Origin: HyVt-337 sp964428895
GTDB taxonomy: Bacteria > Planctomycetota > Phycisphaerae > SM23-33
NCBI GenBank assembly: GCA_964428895.1
Contig: CAYRZU010000036.1
Coordinates: 1-32,160 of the forward strand
DNA: 32,160 bases
Direction of reading: 5' to 3'
Shown here: piece by piece, positions 25,284 to 32,160 of the stretch
Layout: each line of letters begins with the position of its first letter
How positions within the stretch are numbered: position 1 is the stretch's first letter
The notes under the pieces: generated by a model
Database searches by the model: none
Seen by the model: only the letters and a program-made list of their open reading frames with translations
What the model was told of the DNA's origin: nothing
Translations under genes and position numbers: made by a program

Positions 25284-26087
25284 CTAGGCTTGTTTCTTCT
25301 TCTTGGCGCCCAAGCTGGCCAGGTACTCATCGCAGACCGTATTGGGGTCCCCGTCTCGGATCAGGCGCCCCTTGTCCACCCAAATCACGCGGCTCATCAG
25401 GTCCCGGACCAGGCGAATATTGTGGCTGGCGAAAATGACGATGTGCGATTCATCCATCAGCCCCTTCATCCGTTCGGCCGCCTTGGGAATGAAGCTGGCG
25501 TCGCCGGCGGAGAATACCTCGTCCATCAGCAGGATCTCCGACGGCGTACCGGTGGCAATCGAGAACGCCAATCGCATTCGCATGCCGGTGGAATAGTACT
25601 TCACCGGCGTGTCGGCGAACTCTCGGAGTTCAGCGAAATCTAGAATCTCCGCCGCCCGGGCTTTCATCTCTTTCGGATGAGCGCCAAACATGGTCCCCAT
25701 CAGGATGATGTTCTCCATGCCGGACAGTTCGATGTTCATACCCGCGGTCAGTTCAATCAGCGGAGCCACCAGCCCGCGCACGCGCCGTTGGCCGTGCGTC
25801 GGCGGATAGATGCCCGAGATGACCTTGAGCAGCGTGGTCTTGCCGGCGCCGTTTCGCCCCACCACCCCAATTCGCTCGCCCGATCCGATCCGCAGGTTCA
25901 CATTCTCGAACAGCCAGAAGTCCGATACCTGTGAGTGGCTGCGGCGCATAATCGTGTGCAACAGCGCCCGCCGGAACGACGGCTGCACGTCGCCGTATCG
26001 GCGAAAGCGCAAGGACACGTCCTCCAGCGCCACCGACGCGGTGGTCGCCTCAGCCGACTCAGATACGGAAGATATAATCGTGCTCAT
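25284..26087 (-). CDS. wzt: ABC transporter ATP-binding protein for polysaccharide export (Wzt)
   Basis: The 267-residue ATPase of an ABC-2 glycan exporter. Walker A is GRNGAGKTT (77-85), the ABC signature YYSTGMRMRLAF (164-175), Walker B EILLMDEVFSAGD (184-196) with catalytic Glu190, and the switch His222 in FASHN. An N-terminal extension with Arg-rich QPSFRRALLHTIMRR fits the Wzt/TagH subfamily. The protein stops soon after the ATPase fold, so it lacks the C-terminal carbohydrate-binding domain that some Wzt proteins use to read a chain-end cap. Its ATG overlaps the end of wzm by 29 bp, implying translational coupling. It ends in a Lys-rich tail (AKKKKQA). Confidence 0.93.
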   Translation of the reverse strand: MSTIISSVSESAEATTASVALEDVSLRFRRYGDVQPSFRRALLHTIMRRSHSQVSDFWLFENVNLRIGSGERIGVVGRNGAGKTTLLKVISGIYPPTHGQRRVRGLVAPLIELTAGMNIELSGMENIILMGTMFGAHPKEMKARAAEILDFAELREFADTPVKYYSTGMRMRLAFSIATGTPSEILLMDEVFSAGDASFIPKAAERMKGLMDESHIVIFASHNIRLVRDLMSRVIWVDKGRLIRDGDPNTVCDEYLASLGAKKKKQA

Positions 26088-26931
26088 AGCGCTTATATAC
26101 CACGTAGCCCAGCAGAAGCGCGCCGACGGCGCTGCCCGAGGCGACCAGCCACGTCGTGCCGCTCGGCCAGGTCCCCATCCACAGGGAACAACGGAAGAAC
26201 TGCAGGTGGTGCCATAACGGGTTCGCGTACACCACGATCCCCGCCCACCCCATGGCCGTCGGCGGGATGATGACGCCGCTGATGAAGTACAACGCGCGCG
26301 TCACCACGGTAATCACATGCTCAACGTCTCGAAAATAGGTCACCAGCGTCATGCTAATAAGGATCACGCCGGTCGAAAACGCCGCCAATAACACAATGCC
26401 CACCGGCAAGACCACGATGGAGGCCGACAGCTTTGCCTGCACGATGGGCTCGAAGGACCCAGCCACAATCACCACCAGGAACAGCGCCACCATCTCGAAG
26501 GTTAAATTGAAGGACGCCACCAGGACATCGACGATCGGCAGCACCAGAGGCCGGATGCGGAACCGGGTCAGAATCCGGTGGCCCGAAGTCAGGCTGCAAC
26601 TGCCCACTTGCAGACAGCCCGAGAAGAACTTGAACGGCACGAGGCCGGTGAACAGATAGACGGGGAACCGCTCGACCTTTCGGCCGATGACATGGCCGAA
26701 AACCACCGACAGAACCGCCAGCATCAGAATCGGAGTCAGCACCGCCCAGAACATGCCCAAGGCGCTGCGCTGGTACCGGACCTTCAATCGCGCCGACGCC
26801 AGATTGGTGATGACGAACCGGCATTCCCACAAGGCCGAGAGGTCGCTGGCCATGGCCGCCAGCCAGCGCCGGGGGGAGTACCACGCCGTGCGCGGCCGAT
26901 CCAGAAGCCCGATTGTAACAAACTCCTTCAT
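26059..26931 (-). CDS. wzm: ABC transporter permease for polysaccharide export (Wzm)
   Basis: A 290-residue ABC-2 permease with about six membrane segments. LKVRYQRSALGMFWAVLTPI is the signature opening of Wzm/TagG proteins, and YANPLWHHLQFFRCSLWMG near the C-terminus is also characteristic. It would carry the undecaprenyl-linked glycan across the inner membrane with Wzt. The start is the ATG at 26931 with AGGA 7 nt upstream; two GTG codons just before it are alternatives. It starts 22 bp after the sulfotransferase gene stop, so sulfation and export are in one operon. No Wzx/Wzy genes are seen, so synthesis by the ABC-dependent route is likely. Confidence 0.93.
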   Translation of the reverse strand: MKEFVTIGLLDRPRTAWYSPRRWLAAMASDLSALWECRFVITNLASARLKVRYQRSALGMFWAVLTPILMLAVLSVVFGHVIGRKVERFPVYLFTGLVPFKFFSGCLQVGSCSLTSGHRILTRFRIRPLVLPIVDVLVASFNLTFEMVALFLVVIVAGSFEPIVQAKLSASIVVLPVGIVLLAAFSTGVILISMTLVTYFRDVEHVITVVTRALYFISGVIIPPTAMGWAGIVVYANPLWHHLQFFRCSLWMGTWPSGTTWLVASGSAVGALLLGYVVYKRYEHDYIFRI

Positions 26932-26953
26932 CACCACGTCCTAGCCACGCGTA

Positions 26954-28288
26954 TTAGGTGGGGTAACCCAGCCGATGGATGATCTGGGAGTGCTGACTGA
27001 ACTGCTGGACGCACGTGCGGGGTAATTCCTTCTCCCATCGGCCGATTGTCTGCGAAACGCCCTTGGCCGTCATGTGCCGGTCGGCCTGCAGGTCCTTTCG
27101 CGCCAACGCCCCGGCCATGTGGTCGATGATCTCGTCCGCATCGTCGAGGCCCAGACACTGCACGACGGCCCGTATCGTCTCGTGCGGTTGGCCCAGCAAG
27201 TCCTCATAGCGGTAAAAGATGCCGCGGGCGGGGTCCTCATCCAACAAGGCCAGCCGCGCTGCGTAGGTCTGCATGATCTCATCGACGAGCGTGACGGGCG
27301 TTTGCTCGTCCTTCTTGACGATGCGTTCCTTCTTCTGGAATGCCAGCAGCGAGACCAGCACGTCGCGCGGGTCCCGGAATGCGGCTACAATTCTCGCCCT
27401 CGGGAACAGATCGAGCATCGCCCGAAGGAATCGGCCCGAGTCCATTTGCTTCTCAACGTAGTATTTCGCCTCCGACAGATGCGGGGCGCCCATGTCCGCC
27501 AGCAGTTGGGGTAGGTAGTCCAACACGAACCGGCTGAAGTGTTGCCGGAACGGTTCGAGGTGGACGTAGCTGTCGAATTCGACCGGCTTGGTCAGCGCGT
27601 AGTCGCGCCGATAGTGCAGCGAGAATCGGCGGAAGCGGTCCAGGAATCGTTCGTCGCGCTTCGGGCCCGACGGAATGTGGCTGGTCAGGAACATGAAGTA
27701 CAACTTCGAGAAGTACTTCAGGATGTTGGCGTCCCGTGTGCCGCCGGTGTGGCCTGTGATTTGTGGGTGGCGAGTCAGCACCTTCATCGCCAGCGTGCTG
27801 CCGGTCCGGGAGTAATAGCTCAGCAGGATCAGCCCCAAGTCCGACGTTGCCGGGCACGCGGCCGCGGCGGGATCAAACCGTTCGTAAGGGATCAGCTCAA
27901 AGCTGCGAATGGCCACCCGGGCCGGATGGTTCACGGGGAACAGCCTCAGCCGCTTGATGGCCTTCTGTTGGAACGGAATGCACTTGAAGGTGTAGGTGTG
28001 GTAGTCATCGAAGCTCTGCACCCATTGCGTCAGGACATGGGCCTGATCGAAGCGGCTCATGCCCTCTTCCTGAAACCCCAGCCGACAGTGGCAGCTCTGG
28101 CCCTGGACGGGCCCGTCGGGGGTGACCTTCATGGTCAGCCGGACGTACTGGTTATCCAGGCCGACGGTCTTGAGCGTCCAGTGGGCGTCGGCGGAGGTGG
28201 TCCTAGCCAGCAGCGCACCGTCCGAGTCGAGCCGAACGTCCGCCATGCCGCTGGCCGGGCAGTCCAGAAAACGTTCCAATCCTTCCAT
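26954..28288 (-). CDS. Beta-sandwich plus sulfotransferase protein, copy B (444 aa)
   Basis: Paralogue of the 438-residue protein at 22164. The N-terminal module has HTYTFKCIPFQQ (97-108) and RLRLFPVN (113-120). The sulfotransferase domain has LSYYSRTGSTLAMKVLTRHP (near 156-175), identical to copy A over this stretch, then VAAFRDPRDVLVSLLAF and FYRYEDLL. The shared ending DLQADRHMTA...QTIGRW shows the similarity runs to the C-terminus. The ATG at 28288 gives a protein that aligns with copy A from near its first residue; the upstream in-frame region includes the promoter. It leads the operon with wzm and wzt. Placement at the head of the exporter operon suggests its sulfation step is close to export. 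Confidence 0.86.
   Translation of the reverse strand: MEGLERFLDCPASGMADVRLDSDGALLARTTSADAHWTLKTVGLDNQYVRLTMKVTPDGPVQGQSCHCRLGFQEEGMSRFDQAHVLTQWVQSFDDYHTYTFKCIPFQQKAIKRLRLFPVNHPARVAIRSFELIPYERFDPAAAACPATSDLGLILLSYYSRTGSTLAMKVLTRHPQITGHTGGTRDANILKYFSKLYFMFLTSHIPSGPKRDERFLDRFRRFSLHYRRDYALTKPVEFDSYVHLEPFRQHFSRFVLDYLPQLLADMGAPHLSEAKYYVEKQMDSGRFLRAMLDLFPRARIVAAFRDPRDVLVSLLAFQKKERIVKKDEQTPVTLVDEIMQTYAARLALLDEDPARGIFYRYEDLLGQPHETIRAVVQCLGLDDADEIIDHMAGALARKDLQADRHMTAKGVSQTIGRWEKELPRTCVQQFSQHSQIIHRLGYPT
27747..27823 (-). repeat. Inverted repeat arm B
   Basis: Reverse-complement partner of 22614-22690, with 69 of 77 positions identical. The differences are a mix of synonymous and coding changes, as expected for diverged paralogues rather than a recent copy. 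Confidence 0.75.
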
Positions 28289-28346
28289 GTTCGCCACTAA
28301 ATGCCTCACGTCTCGATCCGTCGAGTGAGCGCGTAACTGAATCACT

Positions 28347-28375
28347 CTTATAGAGACCGGCCAAAACAGCAGCAA
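28347..28375 (-). promoter_or_regulatory. Promoter of the sulfotransferase-wzm-wzt operon
   Basis: Minus strand: TTGCTG (28375-28370), a 17-bp spacer, TATAAG (28352-28347). The -10 matches five of six bases. The leader would be about 50 nt. Confidence 0.6.
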
Positions 28376-28412
28376 GGAAAATACCCCCGCCGGGCCCGCC
28401 GCGGCAATGCCG

Positions 28413-28442
28413 TTGTCCAATAGCCGCGGGTGCGGTTATGCT
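28413..28442 (+). promoter_or_regulatory. Near-leaderless promoter of the GT2 gene
   Basis: TTGTCC (28413-28418), an 18-bp spacer, TATGCT (28437-28442). The ATG at 28452 is 9 nt after the -10 box, predicting a leader of 0-3 nt. Confidence 0.6.
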
Positions 28443-28451
28443 CTGGCCGCT

Positions 28452-29477
28452 ATGGACGACGCCGCATCGGCCGACATTCGCGTCTCGGTGGTGATCCCGA
28501 CCTACAACGGTCTGGGCCTGCTACGCCGGTGTCTGCCATCGGTCCGCCATGCCCTGGCCCGAGCCGGCGCGCTCTCGCGCACGGAGATCATTGTCGCCGA
28601 CGACGCCTCCACCGATGGCACGGCCCGGTGGCTGGGCCAACACTGCCCCGACGTCGTCGTCGTCGAGGCCCCCACCAACCGCGGCTTCGCCGTCAACGCC
28701 AACGCCGGCATCACCCGCGCCCGCGGCCAGTGGGTCGCCCTGCTGAACAACGATGTCATTGTTGATCCCGGTTGGTTCGCCGCCGCGGCCAAGCACTTCG
28801 ATAATCCGGTCATCGCGGCTGTCGCTTCGCGCATTGTCTCCCTCGACCCGCCGGGCCAGCTCGAAGAAGCCGGCGACGAATACACCGTGGTCGGCGTGCC
28901 CTACAAATGCGGGCGCTACGGGGCCGAAGACACTATCACCAGCCCCCGCGTGTGTTTTTCCGCCTGCGGGGCCGCGGCCGTCTACCGCGCCGAAGCCTTG
29001 GCAGACGTCGGGCTATTTCACGAGCCTCTGGGCGCCTATTATGAAGACGTCGAGTTGGGCTTCCGGCTGAATCTTCGCGGGTGGGACTGCCTGTACGAGG
29101 CCGACTCGATCGCCCATCACCTCGGCAGCGCCACCTACGGGTGGGGTTCGCCCCGACAGAAGTTCCATGCCTCTCGCAATGCCGAGATCGTCTTCTTCAG
29201 TTGCATGCCCGGCCGCCTGCTGGCCAGGTACCTGCTCAGCCACCTGATGGCCATGGGGTTGCAGACCATCCTTCACGCCGCACGAGGGCACGCCGGGCCG
29301 TATCTGAAAGGAAAGGCCGCCGCGTTCGGACAGCTTGGGCAGATCCTCAGGCGCCGCCGCCAGGTGCGGGCCATGCGAACAGCCCCCGTCCGAGATCTCG
29401 CCAAGAAGCTCGAACGCCGATGGGTTCGGTTGCTCGTGCTCCCCAACCTTGGTCGTCTTCGCCCGGGCCGCCGCTAG
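28452..29477 (+). CDS. GT2-family glycosyltransferase (rhamnosyltransferase-like)
   Basis: A 341-residue GT-A glycosyltransferase. VSVVIPTYNGLGLLRRCLPS (11-30) is the nucleotide-binding start, IIVADDASTDGT (46-57) holds the first Asp pair, and WVALLNNDVIVDPGWF (94-109) carries the metal-binding site in the NND form common in this subfamily. Later, YYEDVELGFRLNLRGW contains the catalytic ED-type motif. The C-terminal 90 residues are basic and amphipathic, so membrane association is likely. The ATG at 28452 follows a -10 box by 9 nt; the upstream in-frame ATG at 28407 precedes the promoter. The layout matches proteins often called rhamnosyltransferases, which would suit the dTDP-rhamnose genes next door, but the donor is not proven. 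Confidence 0.88.
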   Translation: MDDAASADIRVSVVIPTYNGLGLLRRCLPSVRHALARAGALSRTEIIVADDASTDGTARWLGQHCPDVVVVEAPTNRGFAVNANAGITRARGQWVALLNNDVIVDPGWFAAAAKHFDNPVIAAVASRIVSLDPPGQLEEAGDEYTVVGVPYKCGRYGAEDTITSPRVCFSACGAAAVYRAEALADVGLFHEPLGAYYEDVELGFRLNLRGWDCLYEADSIAHHLGSATYGWGSPRQKFHASRNAEIVFFSCMPGRLLARYLLSHLMAMGLQTILHAARGHAGPYLKGKAAAFGQLGQILRRRRQVRAMRTAPVRDLAKKLERRWVRLLVLPNLGRLRPGRR

Positions 29478-29492
29478 CCGATCTCCGGCCTC

Positions 29493-30569
29493 TCACGACC
29501 CGTTCAGCCCCAATCGCTCCCCGTCGTACTTCTCCCGACGGATTTGCTCAATCCACTTGTCGTTGGCCAGGTACCACTCGATGGTCTCTCGCAGGCCCTG
29601 CTCAAAGGGGTGGGCGGGTACCCAGTTGAGTTCGGCCCGCATGCGGTCGGCGTCGATTGCGTAGCGACGGTCGTGGCCCGGGCGATCCGTCACGAAGGTA
29701 ATCAGCTCGCGATAGTGGCCCAGCCCTTTGGGCGGACGAATGTCCTGAAGAAGATCGCAGAGCAAGTGGACCACGTCGATGTTCTGCCGTTCATTGTTGC
29801 CGCCAACGTTGTAGGTCCGGCCGACCTGGCCGCATCGGACGATTTGGTCAATGGCCTCGCAGTGGTCGGTTACGTACAGCCAGTCGCGAACGTTCTTGCC
29901 GTCGCCATAGACCGGCAGGGGCTTGTGCTGGAGCGCGTTGGCGATCATCAACGGCAAGAGCTTCTCGGGGAACTGATAGGGCCCGTAGTTGTTGGAGCAG
30001 TTCGACAGCGTCACCGGTAGCCCGTACGTCCGGTGCCACGCCCGCACAAAGTGGTCCGAGGCCGCCTTCGACGCCGAGTAGGGGCTGCTGGGATCATAGG
30101 GGGTGGTCTCGGTGAAGGCCCCGGCTTCGCCAAGCGAGCCGAACACCTCGTCCGTGCTGACGTGGTGGAACCGGACGTCCGTTCGACCCGCCCACGCCGC
30201 CAGGGCGCACTCCAGCAGCGTGTGCGTGCCCACCACGTTGGTCTTGACGAATACGGCCGACCCGGTAATGGACCGGTCAACGTGACTCTCGGCGGCCAAA
30301 TGCACAACGGTGTCGACTTGGTCGGCCTTGAGCAGATTACTGACCAAGCCTGCATCGCAGATATCGCCCTGGACGAAGCGATATCGGTCGGGGTAGTCGG
30401 CCTCAACGCCGCCCAAATTGGCCAGACTGCCGGCGTACGTCAGCGCGTCCAAGTTGACTACCCGGACGGCCGAATCGGTTGCCAATAGGTAGCGCACAAA
30501 GTTGCAGCCGATAAAGCCGGCCCCACCGGTCACCAGCACCACCCGAGGCCCGTGCCGCTCGTCAGCCAT
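29493..30569 (-). CDS. rfbB: dTDP-glucose 4,6-dehydratase (RfbB/RmlB)
   Basis: Converts dTDP-glucose to dTDP-4-keto-6-deoxyglucose, the second step to dTDP-L-rhamnose. The 358-residue length is typical. The NAD-binding GGAGFIG is at 15-21, the catalytic Thr-Asp-Glu at 139-141 in HHVSTDEVFG, and YxxxK at 164-168 (YSASK), followed by SNNYGPYQFPEKLLPLMI. The ATG at 30569 has AGGAG 7 nt upstream and overlaps the end of rfbD by 8 bp, so rfbC-rfbD-rfbB is one coupled operon. All active-site residues are present. Confidence 0.97.
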   Translation of the reverse strand: MADERHGPRVVLVTGGAGFIGCNFVRYLLATDSAVRVVNLDALTYAGSLANLGGVEADYPDRYRFVQGDICDAGLVSNLLKADQVDTVVHLAAESHVDRSITGSAVFVKTNVVGTHTLLECALAAWAGRTDVRFHHVSTDEVFGSLGEAGAFTETTPYDPSSPYSASKAASDHFVRAWHRTYGLPVTLSNCSNNYGPYQFPEKLLPLMIANALQHKPLPVYGDGKNVRDWLYVTDHCEAIDQIVRCGQVGRTYNVGGNNERQNIDVVHLLCDLLQDIRPPKGLGHYRELITFVTDRPGHDRRYAIDADRMRAELNWVPAHPFEQGLRETIEWYLANDKWIEQIRREKYDGERLGLNGS

Positions 30570-31407
30570 GAGGATTCTCCTGAAGGAACGCCGCCAACGC
30601 CTGGCGCCAATCCGGCATGGGTGGCAGGCTGTGCTCGGCAAGCACGCGGTTGTCCAGGCGTGAATTGGCTGGCCGCGGCGCCGGGCGCGGGAACTGATCC
30701 GTGGTGCACGGCTGGAACGACCTGGACAGGCCCGCCAGTCGGAAGATCTCTTGGGTCAGGCCGTGCCAGCTCGTTTCACCTTCGCAGGTCAGGTGCATCA
30801 CGCCCGTGATCTCCGACGACAGCACGTGGGCCATGCCGCCCGCGACCGCGTCGGTCGAGGTCGGGTTGCCAATCTGATCGTCGACGACGTTCAACGGGTC
30901 GCCCTCCTGGCCGCCCAAGCGCAACATGGTGTGAACAAAGCTCGGCCCGCCCGGACCATATAGCCACGCCACTCGAACAATCAGGCTGTTCGAACAGCGA
31001 CCTTGGATCAACCGTTCCCCTTCCAGCTTCGATCGGCCGTACACCGTTTGCGGGCCGGTTTCGTCGGCCTCGTGATAGGGACGGTCCAAATCGCCCGAAA
31101 ACACATAATCGGTCGAGATGCCGATCAGCCGGGCCCCGTGGCGCTCGCAGGCCGCCGCCACATTGCCCGATCCGGTGGCGTTGACGGCAAAGGCCAACTC
31201 CGTTTGGGTCTGGCAATCGTCCACCGCCGTCATAGCCGCGGCGTGAATGACCACATCCGGCTGGGCGGCGCCGACCAACGCATCCACGTCGTCGGCCCGG
31301 GTGATGTCGCAGTCCCCCAGGTCCGTGCCCTGGCAGGTGTGGTCGCTCAGCCGGCGAATCAGCGTCCGCCCCAGCATCCCCTCGGCGCCGGTGATGAGAA
31401 TCTTCAC
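30562..31407 (-). CDS. rfbD: dTDP-4-dehydrorhamnose reductase (RfbD/RmlD)
   Basis: Reduces dTDP-4-keto-L-rhamnose to dTDP-L-rhamnose with NAD(P)H, the final step of the pathway. A 281-residue short-chain dehydrogenase with MKILITGAEGMLGR at the N-terminus (GxxGxxG at 7-13), GISTDYVFSG (96-105) and YGRSK (Tyr123, Lys127). RVAWLYGPGGPSFVHTML is a further RmlD hallmark. The start is GTG at 31407; it overlaps the rfbC stop in the sequence GTGA, a standard coupling arrangement. Confidence 0.96.
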   Translation of the reverse strand: MKILITGAEGMLGRTLIRRLSDHTCQGTDLGDCDITRADDVDALVGAAQPDVVIHAAAMTAVDDCQTQTELAFAVNATGSGNVAAACERHGARLIGISTDYVFSGDLDRPYHEADETGPQTVYGRSKLEGERLIQGRCSNSLIVRVAWLYGPGGPSFVHTMLRLGGQEGDPLNVVDDQIGNPTSTDAVAGGMAHVLSSEITGVMHLTCEGETSWHGLTQEIFRLAGLSRSFQPCTTDQFPRPAPRPANSRLDNRVLAEHSLPPMPDWRQALAAFLQENPHG

Positions 31408-31976
31408 GGCCGATCCCCCTCGTAGGCCGGCAAGTCCTCAGCCGGCCGAGTGGCAAGCGTGCCATAGGCTTGATCTTTCGGCGAGACAGTCGGCTCGGCC
31501 CCGCCCAAAGGCCACTCGATGCCCAGTTGCGGGTCGTTCCAAATGACCCCCCGCTCCTCGGCCGCGGCGTAGAAATCCGAGCACTTGTACAAAAACTCCG
31601 CCGACTCGCTGACCACGCAGAAGCCATGCGCAAAGCCCTTCGGCACGAACAGCATTCGCATATTCTCACCCGACAACATCACCCCGACATAACGCCCGAA
31701 TGTCGGGCTGCCGCGGCGGACATCCACCGCCACGTCATAGACTTCGCCCGCCATCACGCGCACCAGCTTGTCCTGGGCCTGGCCGAGCTGGTAATGCAAC
31801 CCGCGCACCACACCGCGCGAGGACCGTGAATGATTGTCCTGAACGAACTCGCAGGTGATACCCAGTTCCGCGAAGGTCTGCTGGTTATAGCTTTCCAAGA
31901 AGAAGCCGCGCCGGTCCCCGTGAACGACGGGCTCTAGAACGCACACGCCGGGCAATTCGGTATCGATTCGCTCCAT
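31404..31976 (-). CDS. rfbC: dTDP-4-dehydrorhamnose 3,5-epimerase (RfbC/RmlC)
   Basis: Epimerises dTDP-4-keto-6-deoxyglucose at C3 and C5. A 190-residue cupin of normal length with RGFFLESYNQQTF, the catalytic His61 in VVRGLHYQ, FVPKGFAHGF and Tyr130 in FLYKCSDFYA. The ATG at 31976 has AGGGA 6 nt upstream. It is the first gene of the rfbC-rfbD-rfbB operon. Confidence 0.97.
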   Translation of the reverse strand: MERIDTELPGVCVLEPVVHGDRRGFFLESYNQQTFAELGITCEFVQDNHSRSSRGVVRGLHYQLGQAQDKLVRVMAGEVYDVAVDVRRGSPTFGRYVGVMLSGENMRMLFVPKGFAHGFCVVSESAEFLYKCSDFYAAAEERGVIWNDPQLGIEWPLGGAEPTVSPKDQAYGTLATRPAEDLPAYEGDRP

Positions 31977-32037
31977 GGTTCTTCCCTGACCACGCTGGGC
32001 CGGTCATTGGCGCCGGCGGCAACGGCGGTCATGGCTG

Positions 32038-32065
32038 ATCATAGAGACAGACCGTGGCGAGTCAA
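32038..32065 (-). promoter_or_regulatory. Promoter of the rfbCDB operon
   Basis: Minus strand: TTGACT (32065-32060), a 16-bp spacer, TATGAT (32043-32038). Each box matches five of six bases. The leader would be about 55 nt and carries the rfbC Shine-Dalgarno. Confidence 0.65.
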
Positions 32066-32124
32066 GCTGACGAGCGGGGTCTGCACGGTTCGAGCGAGGG
32101 GTCGTCTTGGGGTCATCCCGGGCC

Positions 32125-32153
32125 TTGTTTGGCCGGGCCTGTCCGCATATAGT
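32125..32153 (+). promoter_or_regulatory. Candidate rightward promoter at the window edge
   Basis: TTGTTT (32125-32130), a 17-bp spacer, TATAGT (32148-32153). It faces out of the window, so the next gene is probably on the plus strand and divergent from rfbC. Confidence 0.45.
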
Positions 32154-32160
32154 CTTCCCC

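Noticed and set aside
30776..31669. A 297-residue minus-strand open frame over rfbD and rfbC
   Set aside because: It is a frame-shifted shadow of two genes whose active-site residues are intact.
1..32160. tRNA or rRNA genes, CRISPR arrays, insertion sequences, integrases and attachment sites
   Set aside because: None was seen on reading both strands: no regularly spaced direct repeats, no transposase or integrase motifs and no tRNA-like cloverleaf.

Overview
The window is a GC-rich, almost fully coding stretch of 24 genes, with no gene-free interval above about 270 bp. It is a surface- or exopolysaccharide biosynthesis locus whose main feature is a set of eight sulfotransferase domains in several unrelated architectures. 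The gene content fits a Gram-negative environmental bacterium. GC richness, many sulfotransferases, many weak or absent Shine-Dalgarno sites and near-leaderless promoters suggest Planctomycetota (perhaps a Phycisphaerae-like lineage), but this is an inference from style and no marker gene is present.

Layout. 1-2298 (minus): a truncated GT4 glycosyltransferase and a polytopic GT39/ArnT-like enzyme. 2466-3350 (plus): rfbA. 3356-9707 (minus): a three-gene unit with a GT8-like enzyme, a GT4 enzyme and a very large sulfotransferase/coiled-coil/GT4 fusion. 9972-13638 (plus): an AlgI-like MBOAT acyltransferase, an AlgJ/AlgX-like partner and a methyltransferase. 13635-23480: an accessory zone of alternating strands with six sulfotransferases and a second methyltransferase. 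23538-25253 (plus): a B12-type radical SAM protein. 25284-28288 (minus): a sulfotransferase, wzm and wzt (ABC exporter). 28452-29477 (plus): a GT2 glycosyltransferase. 29493-31976 (minus): rfbC-rfbD-rfbB.

How the genes may work together (inference). RfbA, RfbB, RfbC and RfbD make dTDP-L-rhamnose. The GT2, GT4 and GT8 enzymes build a glycan on a lipid carrier. Wzm/Wzt export it. The MBOAT/AlgJ pair would O-acetylate it in the periplasm. The sulfotransferases, methyltransferases and radical SAM protein would decorate it in the cytoplasm. The product would be a rhamnose-containing, heavily sulfated, O-acetylated and possibly methylated polysaccharide. PAPS synthesis genes, an initiating phosphoglycosyl transferase and outer-membrane export genes are not in the window.

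Transcription. The strand changes 12 times among 24 genes, so the locus is a chain of small divergent units. Most divergent gaps hold a recognisable sigma70-like TTGnnn/TAnnnT pair on each side. Three promoters place the -10 box only 7-9 nt before the start codon, which predicts leaderless or nearly leaderless mRNAs. I saw no tRNA, rRNA, CRISPR array, transposase or integrase. Identity and spacing figures were counted by eye.
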